Below are positions 1 through 12,200 of a stretch of 64,000 bases of DNA, piece after piece. Numbering within the stretch: position 1 is the stretch's first letter; every line of letters starts with the position of its first letter. Both the position numbers and the translations under genes were made by a program. The notes under the pieces were generated by a model. That model saw nothing but the letters and a program-made list of their open reading frames with translations. It ran no database searches and was not told the origin of the DNA. The DNA comes from Haliclystus octoradiatus (taxonomy: Eukaryota > Cnidaria > Staurozoa > Stauromedusae > Haliclystidae): positions 12,611,520 to 12,675,519 of the forward strand of contig OU744451.1 of NCBI GenBank assembly GCA_916610825.1, given 5' to 3'.

Positions 1-1400
1 AAAGATAGTTTAAATAGGATTTTCCTGCCAGCGAAGCGAGATTTGTTCGCAGGATCACAATTCTTATCAAACATTTATGAATAATTTTAAATCACACCAA
101 GAGACAAGGAAATATAAAAATTAAAAAAAAAACTCTTTACCTTCAAATACGATTAAAAAATAGATATTTTAACTCATGTATGATGCAACTTGAAATTGGT
201 AGTCATAAATAACTATTTCATCAAAAAAAACTTTTCATTCAGAAACAAAAATTGTGGCCTGAAACTTCGGGGTCTTCAAGTCATTATGGATGCCCATGGT
301 CGCTATGTGTTTTCCGTGAAGTTTGGAAATGGAATCAGCAGTCTATGTAAGTCTATGGTCAGAATCAACAATCGAGGCAAAATCCAATTGTTCAGACAAT
401 GGAGGAAAAAAAAGAGACATTAACAAATGAGGGATTTTCATTTTATAGCTTCATCTAGGTAATTGAAACATTATCTTTCTTGTGGAAGTTGTTGCTAAGG
501 AGGTTGATGAATTGCATTTAAATGAATTAAAATTTTTATGTAGTTTAGTAAACATTAAAATAATATATATAAAATAAATACCGCCCCAAAAATTTCTTGA
601 AACATTAATTTCTGATACAACCCGTTACATATGCTGGTTCAAAATTCATTTCTTTATGTACGAATAAACATTGTTGAGGCGTATGATTTTGTGGGACCTG
701 GTCAAATATAGTTAGTAAATGATGGAGACACGGTATCATCCCACCTTTCTGCTTTCTAGTGGAGTGGCTCATTTTGCGTAGAGAAGCAATGATAAATGCC
801 CATTGAAAATATTCGTAATCCAACTCCTTCTGCATTATTCCATCTGGCAGTCAAAAGATAACACTCAGTAATGTTCCCATAAAGTCAGAGATGGATCACA
901 ACTTTTCCAACATTTAACTTGGAAACAGCTTTTATAAAACAACAGAATGTTGTTCCGAAATCCAAATGATTGCTGCAATTTTCTACTTGTTAAATTTTGT
1001 ATGTTTTCGCTATTTAAAGAAAAGGCAAACATTTTTCTAACACAGATAAAAACACATTATATACAATTGACAGTCCCATAAATACTTTTCAGGCTGAAAT
1101 CAATTGCCTTGAACGGCTTATGATTCCCTAAAACTTTTTACTTACTTTATTACAAGAGTCAGTAGCTTGGAACATGGTTTTTAGTTATAGGAAAATGAAA
1201 TGACAATACAATTGGTTACCTTGGACAATGTTCTTGAATGCTAGGGATTTGTGAGAAGAGACTAACTTCATTAAATGACAATCAAAACCATTTTAAAATC
1301 GTATATGATTGATTCTACCTAAAGTTTTGTTAAAACTCCAATAAAACCATATCAATCAGTGAGCTACTAATGAATAATAAAAGTAAACACTCAAGAAAGA
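1..1400. other. Non-coding stretch, probably LRRK intron
   Basis: No exon continuing the COR domain could be found on the minus strand here, although the last exon seen (1413-1539) ends in phase 2 and must continue further left. The open frames at 190-423 and 605-835 show no family resemblance. A decayed SINE-like patch is described separately. The stretch is most simply intron of the LRRK-like gene. Confidence 0.5.
735..900 (-). repeat. Decayed SINE body fragment
   Basis: Short blocks match the body of the better SINE copy at 3285-3630, in the same order: a block around 'gtggctc', a block around 'agcaatgat', then 'ccttctg' followed by 'attccatc'. The tRNA-like head is not recognisable, so this is a 5'-truncated, diverged relative. 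The match was made by eye and is weak. Confidence 0.35.
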
Positions 1401-1412
1401 GTAAATTCCTAC

Positions 1413-4400
1413 TTGAATGTGCTCTCATTCATGACAGGCATATCTCCTTCCCTGATACCATCTTGTTTGATGCGCTTCACAGCATTCTCAACTTGGACGT
1501 AGATAGCAGGTACACATGATTCCATTGTTGAACCACAGCCTTGATGTCAAAAAAATCATTGTCATAACAACATCTCCCTTTCTCTTTTCTCTATCTACCG
1601 TAAATAGGAAAGGGCTGTCTATGAATCTTCATCAATGTGGTCTTAGTAAAGAATTGCAGAACTGGATGGCACAATATACACAATTGTAAGAACAAGCTAA
1701 AAACATTTTGAGGCTCAAATTCATAAACAGCGTTTGACTGTGTGTTATGTACATCTTAATTACTGATTAAGAAAGATCGAACTTATAGATATAAATATAA
1801 AAAATATATAAATAATCAGAAGATATTCATTCCACTTCCAACATTGTCTACTCACTACATACACACAACAACTCTTCCATCTCTTAAATAAATTTTACAT
1901 CAGATCATAGTGAAACACACCAGTAAAGTGCCAAAGTAGACGACACTGTTGACTGTTTAGTTAACACCAACCTTTTTTCAGATGCAATCTCGTCATAATT
2001 GTTTGCATTCATTTAAATTTGCTTTACATTGGTATCATAATAATTATATGTTGTCACAGTTTTATCATTTTTCGACCTTCTTGCAACATTTATTTTCACC
2101 CTCCTACCTAATTTAAGGGTATGAGGAAATATAATGCAAAATAATGAGATTGTCACATCAACATTTTTATCTCGGGCAAAACAGTGTGTGCCCCCTCCAA
2201 TTAGAAGCTCACCCTTACGCATATTTGCATATACATTTAAACAGTTTCAATTCATGGTTTAAACGTAAGCTATGATTTATTTCAAAAACTTGGAATGAAT
2301 TTGTGTAGCTGAAAAATAGCTATTTCTGCAACAAAAGACCAATGAACCTAAGCAGCTCTTCAGAATTCATGACCATTTCACAAACTTTTTTTGTGGGTTC
2401 ATGAACAGTTTGTGAACAGTCACAAAGAGTTCATGAACACTTAATGAACCGGTTCATGAACAGTTTTTTGAAACACAAAATGTTGATACAAAATTAAGCT
2501 TTTGTTTGCTTGTGTTATATATTTAGTATCCATGGGTGACATTGGTTGTGCTTGAAGGAGTTCCATTGTTAAGGCTACTTGCCCCGTGTGAGTCGAAAGA
2601 ATTTCAGTAATTTTGGAATCTGTTTTGAGTAATCAGCAAATGTTGGAGAAGTATACAATTCGATGGTTAACAGAGCCATTGAAGTATCATGTGATGAATT
2701 CTACTGCATTAGCTAGAAAGAACCTACTGCGTACATTTTTATACATAGCAATAGAGAGTGTTAGAATCAAAATTTCTATTTAACTCTGTTTCTTCAGATT
2801 GAATGCCTTCAAATCAATGTAAATTAACTCTTCAGACTGACAAGTAGTGTAGAGCTATCTTCTAGTAATATACTGTATTTACTTACTGTCGTCGCCAAGG
2901 GCTAATGCGGTGTCATAAATTACATTCCTCAGCTCTTTGACTTGAAACTCTGAATCACCACAGCTCACTTCTGTCACATGAAGAACCTTTGGCAATCCTT
3001 TCAATGCTGGAAGAGATATCCCCCCGCCTAATTCTTTACTAACATAGCGTGTCATGATGATTTGACGAAATGCATCAGCTGCATCACGTTGACGCTTATC
3101 GTTACCAGGTAACTCATCAAAATGTGTTCCAACGATGATGACAGGTGAGTCCGGGGCTCTTGCCTGAAACACAGCAAAAGTAAATCGAACTTAGTGATGA
3201 GATTGAGTTATAAATTATTGTCAATAATATAGACAAGAGTGAAACTGCTTCAAAAGTATGTAAATGTAATATGGACGGTGTCGCCCTACCAAAGGCACCC
3301 GTACCACTCCTCTATTTCTAGAGAAGTGGCTCTTTTCGCTAAGAGCAATGATGTTAAACGCTCCTTAGATCTCAGCCGCGACACTGCAGATCAATTTCAA
3401 CAGATTTCATGGCAGATAGGCCTTGATTGTCAATGCGCAACGATGCGCCGCAGCTACTCACAATGCAATTCCTTCTGAACCATTCCATCCGCCATCCTTA
3501 GATGGTACTCATTTGATGTTTCAGATAAAGTCAAGGCTGAGTTGACCTGAGGGGGATTTGAACCACAGTCGATCAGATATGATACGATCTGAAGTTCGGT
3601 TGCTCTGCCAACTGAGCTAATCACCCCTAAGTATGTACATTTGATATAGAAGATACTTAACCAATCAGAACTTACTACTACACAATTAGTAATATTCATA
3701 ATATAAACAATATTGTAACAAGCAAACAAAAGATAAACATTTCAAAAATGTGAAATTCCTACCTGGATATTCAACAACCATGATTCCATTTCATTAATCC
3801 CTTTTCTTTTGTCTGTTATTTTCCAAAGTAGTATATACAATGCATGGTGGGAGAGAAAGCATTGGTGTGTGGCATAGTATTCTTGCTGTTAAGAGAGTAA
3901 ACAACTTTTCAATAAGTTGAAACTCAACCCAGAAAGTACACTAATATTACACATGATTGTCTCACGCCAGAGCTCAATCATCAGCTGTATTACATCAAAT
4001 AATATTTTCACCGAACAGGTGATGCAGCTACTTAATTACATATTTCATTCTACTATATAAATATCATTGAATAACGCCGTATTTAAAAATGTTGGCACTA
4101 CACGCACAAAACAATGACATATTTGTGTGCAAAAATACCACTTTAAAACCAGTCAGTATGGTTCTTTTGCTACTCTGACATCGTTTTTCTTTGCTGTTTC
4201 AACTGAAGTTAGAATGTCCTGAAGTGTTTGTTGTCATAGTCATAGCATAGCTTCTCATCAAATATATTTTTAATTGACACAGTAGCATTTATGAGATTGT
4301 TGCCTTTGTAGATATTGCAAAAATATTCAAAAATGCTTTACTGAGATTTGATGAGATATTTTGAACATTTTTATAAGTGTTTTCCTCATTGACATTGTGT

Positions 4401-6252
4401 ATTAATTTAGAGGGGCATTGCCCATTTCCTGATATTTTTGAACTCAAATTTTAAACTTATGATTTGTTTACCCATTAGAACAATAAAATTGAGAATTCAA
4501 CTTCCAAACTTTCATTTGTATTTTCATCAGTCTAATATAGATCTTATTAACGCAGAGAGCAAGCATTATCAATTAGTTGAGCATATAAAAAAAGATCTAA
4601 ATAGAAGCATATAAATAGATATGCCACTAACCAAGCACCCCTAGGTGCTTGGCAGAGCTCATCATCGGATGAGTATAATTGGGGAAAATGGACAATTGGG
4701 CAATTCCGTGTTCATGAACTTGTGAACTGTCTTTTTCAGGGGTTAACACGTTAAATTTGAGGAGCCGTGTAACTCATGGTGTAACCCCACTTCCAAATAT
4801 ATTGTTATCATAAAATTTCATGGAATCAGTTTTTATTGAGAATGAAACAAAAAATGTAAAAAAGGGAACTTGCACATTTTTGGACCAGTCTATTAAATGC
4901 ATGCAATATCATGGTAAAGTTACCTCCCAAATCTACATTATTGACGATCATTGTCCTTATTTACCTGGCCACCAAAATCCCAAGTTCCAAATGTAACTTC
5001 TGGTCCTAATGGTGCATTCATAAATGACTTCTTTTGATAAGTCCAATTACAAACATCTACACCAACAGTTGACAATCTTCCCTTGCTGGAATTATTTGCA
5101 CCTGGCAAGTTCATTAACAATATGCAACTAATATTAAATAACAATAAGCTGGAAAGTTAAGTTTTTCCACACAGTTGTTTATTTCTCAAAATTCCTTTAG
5201 ATATTATTGACCACATCATGATATGATATCAAAGAACTCAACTGATCAATGCATACCATCATTGTATCTCAAGTCCAAAATTGTTTTTAGATGGTAAGTG
5301 CCATAGAAACAGTAGCTTCTTCCAAATGTAAGCAAAGCAAACAATATAATATTGTGCTTGTAAAATAAATTCAGATTTTTCAAGAACTTAAGATTACTGC
5401 AGTACATACTAATTATTACTACAGCTGTACCATGCTAAAGCAAACCAACGTGCTTTCGAAAATGAGCGAAACGGAAATACATATAATTATAACGAAAATG
5501 ATTCTATCAATCTGATTGGTTTAGAGTTTTTAGAGTTTGTAACGCATCAATTACTACACAACACTACTGACACCAAAACCATGAAAAAAATTGTGAAATT
5601 TCATTGCGTTTTCATGGTGTTTCAAGGGCATTTTCACATTTTCACATTGTGAATATTGATGTTTTTATGGTCTTGAAACCATTTCATGGTTTAAAAATGT
5701 GTGGTTTTCACTTTTTCGCATTTTCATTGTGTTTTCACAACACTTTGATGGCATTCTCATTGTTTTGGTGTTGGTAGTGCAACAGTGGTTTTGAAACTTT
5801 GTCAGGATTTTGTTGATTAATTCTGACAAAATGTACAAGAAGAATGAGCCCCAACATGTATGCGGCAGAAAGACTCAGCGGATAACTGCATTCTTGATGC
5901 ATTAAAATACATTAAAACTCATGTTACGATTATGTTATGACCTGGAGATTATTGAATAAAACAGTTATTGATACCAGGCTCAATGAATAACAGCAGAATA
6001 ATGACCTTGGCTGAATTTGTCATTATCTACCGACATTCCCCTTGACTTCGATCAATAACTGTTAAGTATACGACTCACGTGATTCTATAACTACCTGTGC
6101 TTGCTGCTTGTTGTCTATGGACAAAATCATTTTGATGTAATGGAGACTGGTATGGACCACTGCCTTCTTTTCTTAAAGCACACAATAAAGAGGTTTTACC
6201 AATATTACTGACACCAACGAACATCAGTTTAACACGTCGGTAAGGCTGAGAA
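1413..6252 (-). CDS. LRRK: Roc GTPase and N-terminal COR exons of the LRRK-like gene
   Basis: Five exons. 6252-6095 holds the P-loop (VKLMFVGVSNIGKTSLL; G1 = GVSNIGKT). 5101-4965 holds TVGVDVCNW (switch I region) and ends in G3, WDFGGQ. 3885-3763 (41 codons) carries QEYYATHQCFLSHHALYIL, the conserved stretch after switch II in Roc domains; it is too short for simple ORF calling but matches in phase on both sides. 3163-2887 carries G4 as THFD (VIIVGTHFDEL) and the following helix. 1539-1413 begins COR (GSTMESCVPAIYVQVENAV). The nucleotide-binding motifs G1, G3 and G4 are all present, so the GTPase looks intact. G4 is THxD rather than TKxD, as in other LRRK proteins. Confidence 0.92.
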
Positions 6253-9200
6253 CTGAAAGATAAAATGTTAAAGAAGTATTTCAATTGATGCACTTGGTAT
6301 ACTTTGGCCAATGTCACCATGTAAAATAGCCTGTGTGCAGACAAAAACCCATCTTAACAAGAGCGCAATGTTTACACTTTCGTTAAGATAGGTTTTAGTC
6401 TGTACGCAAGCTACATCTTAAATGAATCTTAGGTTGATGAACAGGTTTGAAACAAGCAATCGGATGAAAATATTCAAGTTTCAGTTTATTGCTTACCGAT
6501 GTTGGTCATTTCTCATTTTGCATAGATTGAGTTTGACCTATATACAGTTAACTAAAAGTCTCGATTAGCAGTTTTGCATTACATTTGCGGTACTGCGGCT
6601 AAGTTTGATTGGAAACATAAGAAAAACGAAAAGTACAATAAAATGTAAGGCTAAATCAACTTTGTTCCTTTTTCAACTATAGACAATTAAATGCTGTCAT
6701 TCACTTGTTGTGATCTGAATACAAATAACTGACTAAATATCCTACACCATTTATTGTTGACACTCAGAAATCTGTACACTCAAGTGACTAATAAACATAG
6801 TTTAAAAAACACCCAGATGTGTTGTATTGCTGAATAAGAAAATAATAGGCCCACTGTTCGGCTCAAAATAGTACATACTTTTCATACAATGATTTCAAAT
6901 GTGACGTCACTTCTTTTGCATTGATCTTTTCTTGTCCAATATCACGGTGTAAAATAGATTTCAAAGGCAAACGCAACTTTTCTACCCTCAATTCATAGAG
7001 ATCAGAGCAAAGTCCAAGCTCAAATGGAAGCCGATCAATCTGAACATTACATGATAATGAGAGAGAACCTAGTTTAGATAGCTGGCCAATATTCAGAGGA
7101 ACCTCTCGGAAAGCGTTGTTCGAAATGTCCAATGTTTGTAAACCACGAAAGAGGCATTCCAAATTTCCAGCTTGCCTTGCACCTTGGTATGTAACCATAG
7201 AAAGCTCACTTAAACAATTAAAATTTAATGTTAACTGACGGAGATGCATCAATGATTTATGACTGCGATGTCTGCAAAGTTTTTCTGATGATTTTGTAGA
7301 GGAATACTGAGGGAAAGACATGGTTCTACTCCGTTCTCCTCCGATGACAGAATAGCACTTTCTGTCAGTGACAAAGTATCGTCCAGATAAGTCAAATCGT
7401 GTTAATGTATTACGTGATAAACACAACATGGTTAATCCAGCCGGTAGAACAGATACAGAAGATACATCTGCTATTTTATTAGATGTCAACATCAATCGCG
7501 ATAGATTTGGTGCCAAGCAAGGCAGACCAAGTGGAATGCCAGTTAGATTATTACTTGATACATCTAGCCTATCTAGACCATTCTTTCTAGGGCCATGGAC
7601 ACCGGATCCACCATCATCGGAATCATCGGAATCATCTGAATCAAAGCCATCTGAATTCCAGCTGGAACGACAACTTGATATTTTAATTGAACTATTCGAC
7701 AATGACCGATTTCCATCTAGGTGGTCCTTAAATGGTGTGCTGCTGCGATTTTGAGAAGATTGTGATCTAAAACAATAAATAAAATGTTTAATAAAAAAAT
7801 ATTTCCATGCCCATTCAACATTGCAGTTTGTTGATGGTCATACCATAGTATAGCAAAGTGGTTAGGAAATCCAATCTTAATTACTTCAACATACAATACA
7901 TACAGTGTACATTATATTAGTGAAAAGTTTGGATAAGTGAAATTCCCGCTTACCTGCAACTTGTGGTCGAATCCTTCTTAAATGATTCAGATAAGTGCAA
8001 ATTCGGATTAATGCAATGAAAATCATCGGCAGTTTTGATTTGCTCTTAAGCAGGTTACACTGTATTCAGTAATTTCAACTAATTGAACATGATGTCAATG
8101 GAAGGGTCAAGCAGAAGAACAGTTTTCATTGGAGATTCCAATAAATGTTGGGTCACCAAATAACAAATGAGGGATTCTCAACAACAACAACAACAACAAC
8201 AACAACAAACATATTACAATACCATAAGATGAATGAAAAATTATGTATCATGCTGAGTGGAGATACATACTGTATTGATGTTCTGATGACTGAAGAAAAG
8301 TTTGCTGTACCAGGTTTTGGTAGCTCTGTTAAGTTATTCTTTCGTAGTAATAATATTTTCAAAGATGGCCCAAACCACATGTCAATTGGTAGAGTATCAA
8401 TTTTATTCTTGGAAGCATTCAATGTAGCTAAAGAGGGAAGCCTGAACAACCATTTTGGTAATGACTTTAATTTATTTGAAGAGACATCAAATTCCTCTAG
8501 ACTGTTGCATTGCACATCAAATTTATCGGTCTTGTTAGATTTATTATCTGAAAATTGATCTGGAATTGAGGTAAGACAGTTCTCTGATAGATTCAAGCAT
8601 TTCAGTGAAACTAGCATGAATAAATTGCCTGGGATTTCAGGAATCTCATTCTTTGATAAGTCGATTCTAGTGATTAATGACAAGCACAACCACTGGTCAT
8701 CTTTGATTGCAGCGCCAGCTGATACGCTCTTGAAATGAGCAGCTACACCTTGTTGCATCCATGTGGTGTCAACTGATGATAGGTGCTTACTATGCCATGC
8801 AACTGACACAGGATGAAGACTGCTATCAGATTCAGATGAGAGACACACATCTGAGTCTGTGTCAGCAAATATTCCTGAAACAAAATATGAATTATATCAT
8901 TGTTATGCAATGTAACAGCTAGCTTGAACCAACACATATCATCTAAAAATTTAAAAGCAACAAGTTTTTCAAGGGGAAAGTGCGCGAATCTCTTCGTCTT
9001 CTTATTCAAAGTTGATTTCAGTTTGTTTATTTTGCTTTTAAACAACGTTACATACTACATATAGGTTTACATTGGAAATTGTAAACAAGCCTATATCAAA
9101 AGTTTGTAAAAGACAGGATTCGTTGACCTAGAGCAAACCCTAATATAATGTCCAAGAGCCCAGGGACATTGATGCCATTGGATGCTTGAAAATTTTATGA

Positions 9201-12200
9201 AGTAAATGTCACAGGGGTTAGCTTCCATTTGATCTACAATCTCATTTGTGAAAATGATCTTGATACTTTGATAACAAAATATTATGAAGGAAGAGGAAGA
9301 AAGGCAAGAATCATAGCAATAATATACTGTACCACTGTTGAGAAGTAGCTGCACAATTGTTGGACGTCCCAACTTTTCTGCTTTAAGGCGGACTTTGTCA
9401 TCAATATCTTTGGCTCCAAATGAAAGAAGAACCTCAACCATTCCAACACTACTTCTTTCACATGCCATCTGCAGCATTGTGGTATTGTCCAAGGGAAACA
9501 ACAAATTAACATTGGCGCCATTTTGTAATAAAGATTCAGCTATTTCAGTCTTGTCCATCAGCACAGCATCATGTAGAGCAGTCTTGCCATCAACCATGGG
9601 CATATCTATCGCAAGTTGGCCCGGGGAAAGACTTGAATCAATTCTAAAATAACCAATTTAGATATAGTTGAGAGATTTACTAAATAATTGAGCTAGAGTT
9701 TATCAGTCAATTGAAAATTATCTTCACACGCATGTCTCTATTGAAGGCATAGTTTGTTTGGGGCTTTAATAAGGTGCACAGGACACAAAAAGTGGTAACA
9801 CAGATTCATGTAGCAGAATCTAAATAATTAAGAATGATGAAAATGATTTTTCAATCAGGACGCGTATAAGTAAATATATTTTATGCTGCAAGTACTGTAG
9901 GCTATTTTCGATAGTTAACTTTTTTCAAACTTGGAACTACATTTGGAATGATAAGAAGGTTTCTTAAAGAAAAAAGGTGAAATCAGAATTATAAAAATTT
10001 GAATCTCATTTTGCACAGAATCGAAAATTTCAAACGTTCAAGTCAGCTATACCCACACCCTTGGGACATCTTTTCTGCTTGAAATAAACATAATTCATCA
10101 AGACGTAAATGAATTACAAGGATTTTTAGTTGTTCGATTTACTTTTTTGTCAAAAATGTGTCAATCATCCCCCGCGGCATGCGCACCCACTGTTTTACGT
10201 ACACATCACCGCCATTTCAACTACTAAATACCTTTGTATTATAACGAAAATGATTCTAACAATCTGATTGGTTTAGAGTTTTTAGAGTTTGTAAAAAGTT
10301 GTGCTTGTTATAACACAAAACATTTGGTGCAGAGTTTCCTATGAGCTATTGATATTTGGCGCACTCAAGTCACTTCAGGAGAAAACTCTAAGGCAAAAAT
10401 CCCTCGCCGCGGCGACGGCTTTTGATTTTCTGATGCCTTCTCGTTTAATCTTTACGTGCCCCCTCATACGCCAAATATCAATAGCTCATAGGAAATTCTT
10501 CTGGCGCACAGTATCTCATATGTTTTTTGGTAAAATGAACTTGTTTCAAGGTGTCTAAAAGGTGTGGGCATAGCTGACCTGGATGTTTCAAACTTTTGAT
10601 TTTGAGCAAAAGGAGATACAATTTTTTTAAGCTTTGAATTGTTGTTTTTGCTGTAGCGAGCCCTCTAGTCATTCCAACTATTGTTTCGAGTTTGGAAAAG
10701 CTGACTGATCGAAAATAGAGTATATTCAGACACTAAATATCACTGCTTATACACGTCCAAATTGAAAAATCCTTTTCACCATTCTTTAATTCTTCATCAT
10801 TCAGCTTCAGCTACCAGAATCTGTGTTAACACTTTTTTGTGTCAAGTGGCTTTGAAGTGTCACTCTTGAACGTGAACTTGAACTCTCAAAGTGAACTCTT
10901 TTGTTCCATAATGTTTGTTGCAGTGTCGTTGGAAAATTCCATTATCAATATAGAAGGTTTGAAAATAATAAAACATTAAGAACCAATTAAGCAGGTGGGC
11001 AAAATCGCCCATCAAAGTGTGGATTATTGCACATTTACAGGCATAATTGGATCAGTGCTTTTAGCTCGGTTGATCGGTTGAGAAGCAAAACAGTTTGGAA
11101 ATTGCCAACACATTGTAGGAAGCCATAGTTAAGTGTAGCGTAGCTTAGAAATAAAGTAGGTGTTTTATTTTCAGTCGATTAACTTAATACTGTTAAATTA
11201 TAAACATGGTAACACTGAAGAAATGGTTTATTGGCATTCTACTGCAGGGACTCTGTGTGATAAAATACAAATTCAACAAAATATAATATGTTGCTGTTAG
11301 TAAACTCACTCTTTGACAATTGGTTTACATTCCAATAAGGCCTGTACAGTTTTAATACTACCAGATCGGACAGCATAATGAAGAGGCGTTATTCCACTGT
11401 CGTCTTGAGAGTTGACATCAATAATTTTTAAATCTGAGACAAGATAATTTTCAAGAAAGCAATCAACAAATCTATCTTTGTTGGTGAATAAAGGTGATGG
11501 TGAATCAAGAGCAAACCTTTCTCGTCTTTATTGCAACAGGAGCTGTACCTGTGCCTCACAAGGACAGAAACTACTTCATGCTGACCTTTCATAGCTGCAC
11601 CATGCAAAGGACCAGAATTATCAATAGCCATTCGGACTCCTAAAAGACTTGGCAAGCTCTTAACTAGCAACTCAACAATGTCAACATGTCCAACATGAGA
11701 AGCAGCATACAAAGGACTGATTCCATTGTCAGCATTCGTTCGACCATCCGCACCATGATCCAATAACATCTTTACCATTTCTATGTCACCTCCGTGACTG
11801 GCTCTGGTAAATGAAGTTTTATAAGTGAAATACAATTACATGATAAAACGTTCTTCAATTTTGAAAAAGTCACTAATTGAGATATCACTTTCTTGCAAAC
11901 TTGTATTTACAAACCCAATGTACTTCAGGTTATTGTTGAGTACGTACTATTCCAAACAGCTTATACTGCCTTCAGGAACCCTACTTTGAGCCGCCCCCAG
12001 CTTGATCATTTTCAAATGGATAATTTCTCATCTGAAGAGGTTTTATTTGAAGAAGCAAATAACATTAAATTAGCTTGTAAAAATTTAATTCCTTTTTATT
12101 AGTATACGGTTCAAACCATTTCAAACATTTCAAACATTACATGTTGTAGGTAATTCTCCCTTCACCCCGGCTGTTCTATCAGTATTGCACATGTCTACAA

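Noticed and set aside
3540..3630. Functional tRNA gene on the minus strand
   Set aside because: Boxes A and B are good, but there is no matching acceptor stem, the box spacing is too long, and a SINE body follows; a second copy exists at 58.4 kb.
7368..7754. Plus-strand 128-codon frame
   Set aside because: It is the antisense shadow of the second LRR exon.
7960..7990. Micro-exon between the LRR exons (donor GCAG|gtaagc near 7,955)
   Set aside because: No reading makes the phases agree, and it lies inside the TA-flanked MITE 7,903-8,062. The donor at 8,271 joins directly to the acceptor at 7,766 in frame.
8145..8558. Plus-strand 137-codon frame
   Set aside because: It is the complement of the LRR exon of the LRRK-like gene plus a (CAA)n run.
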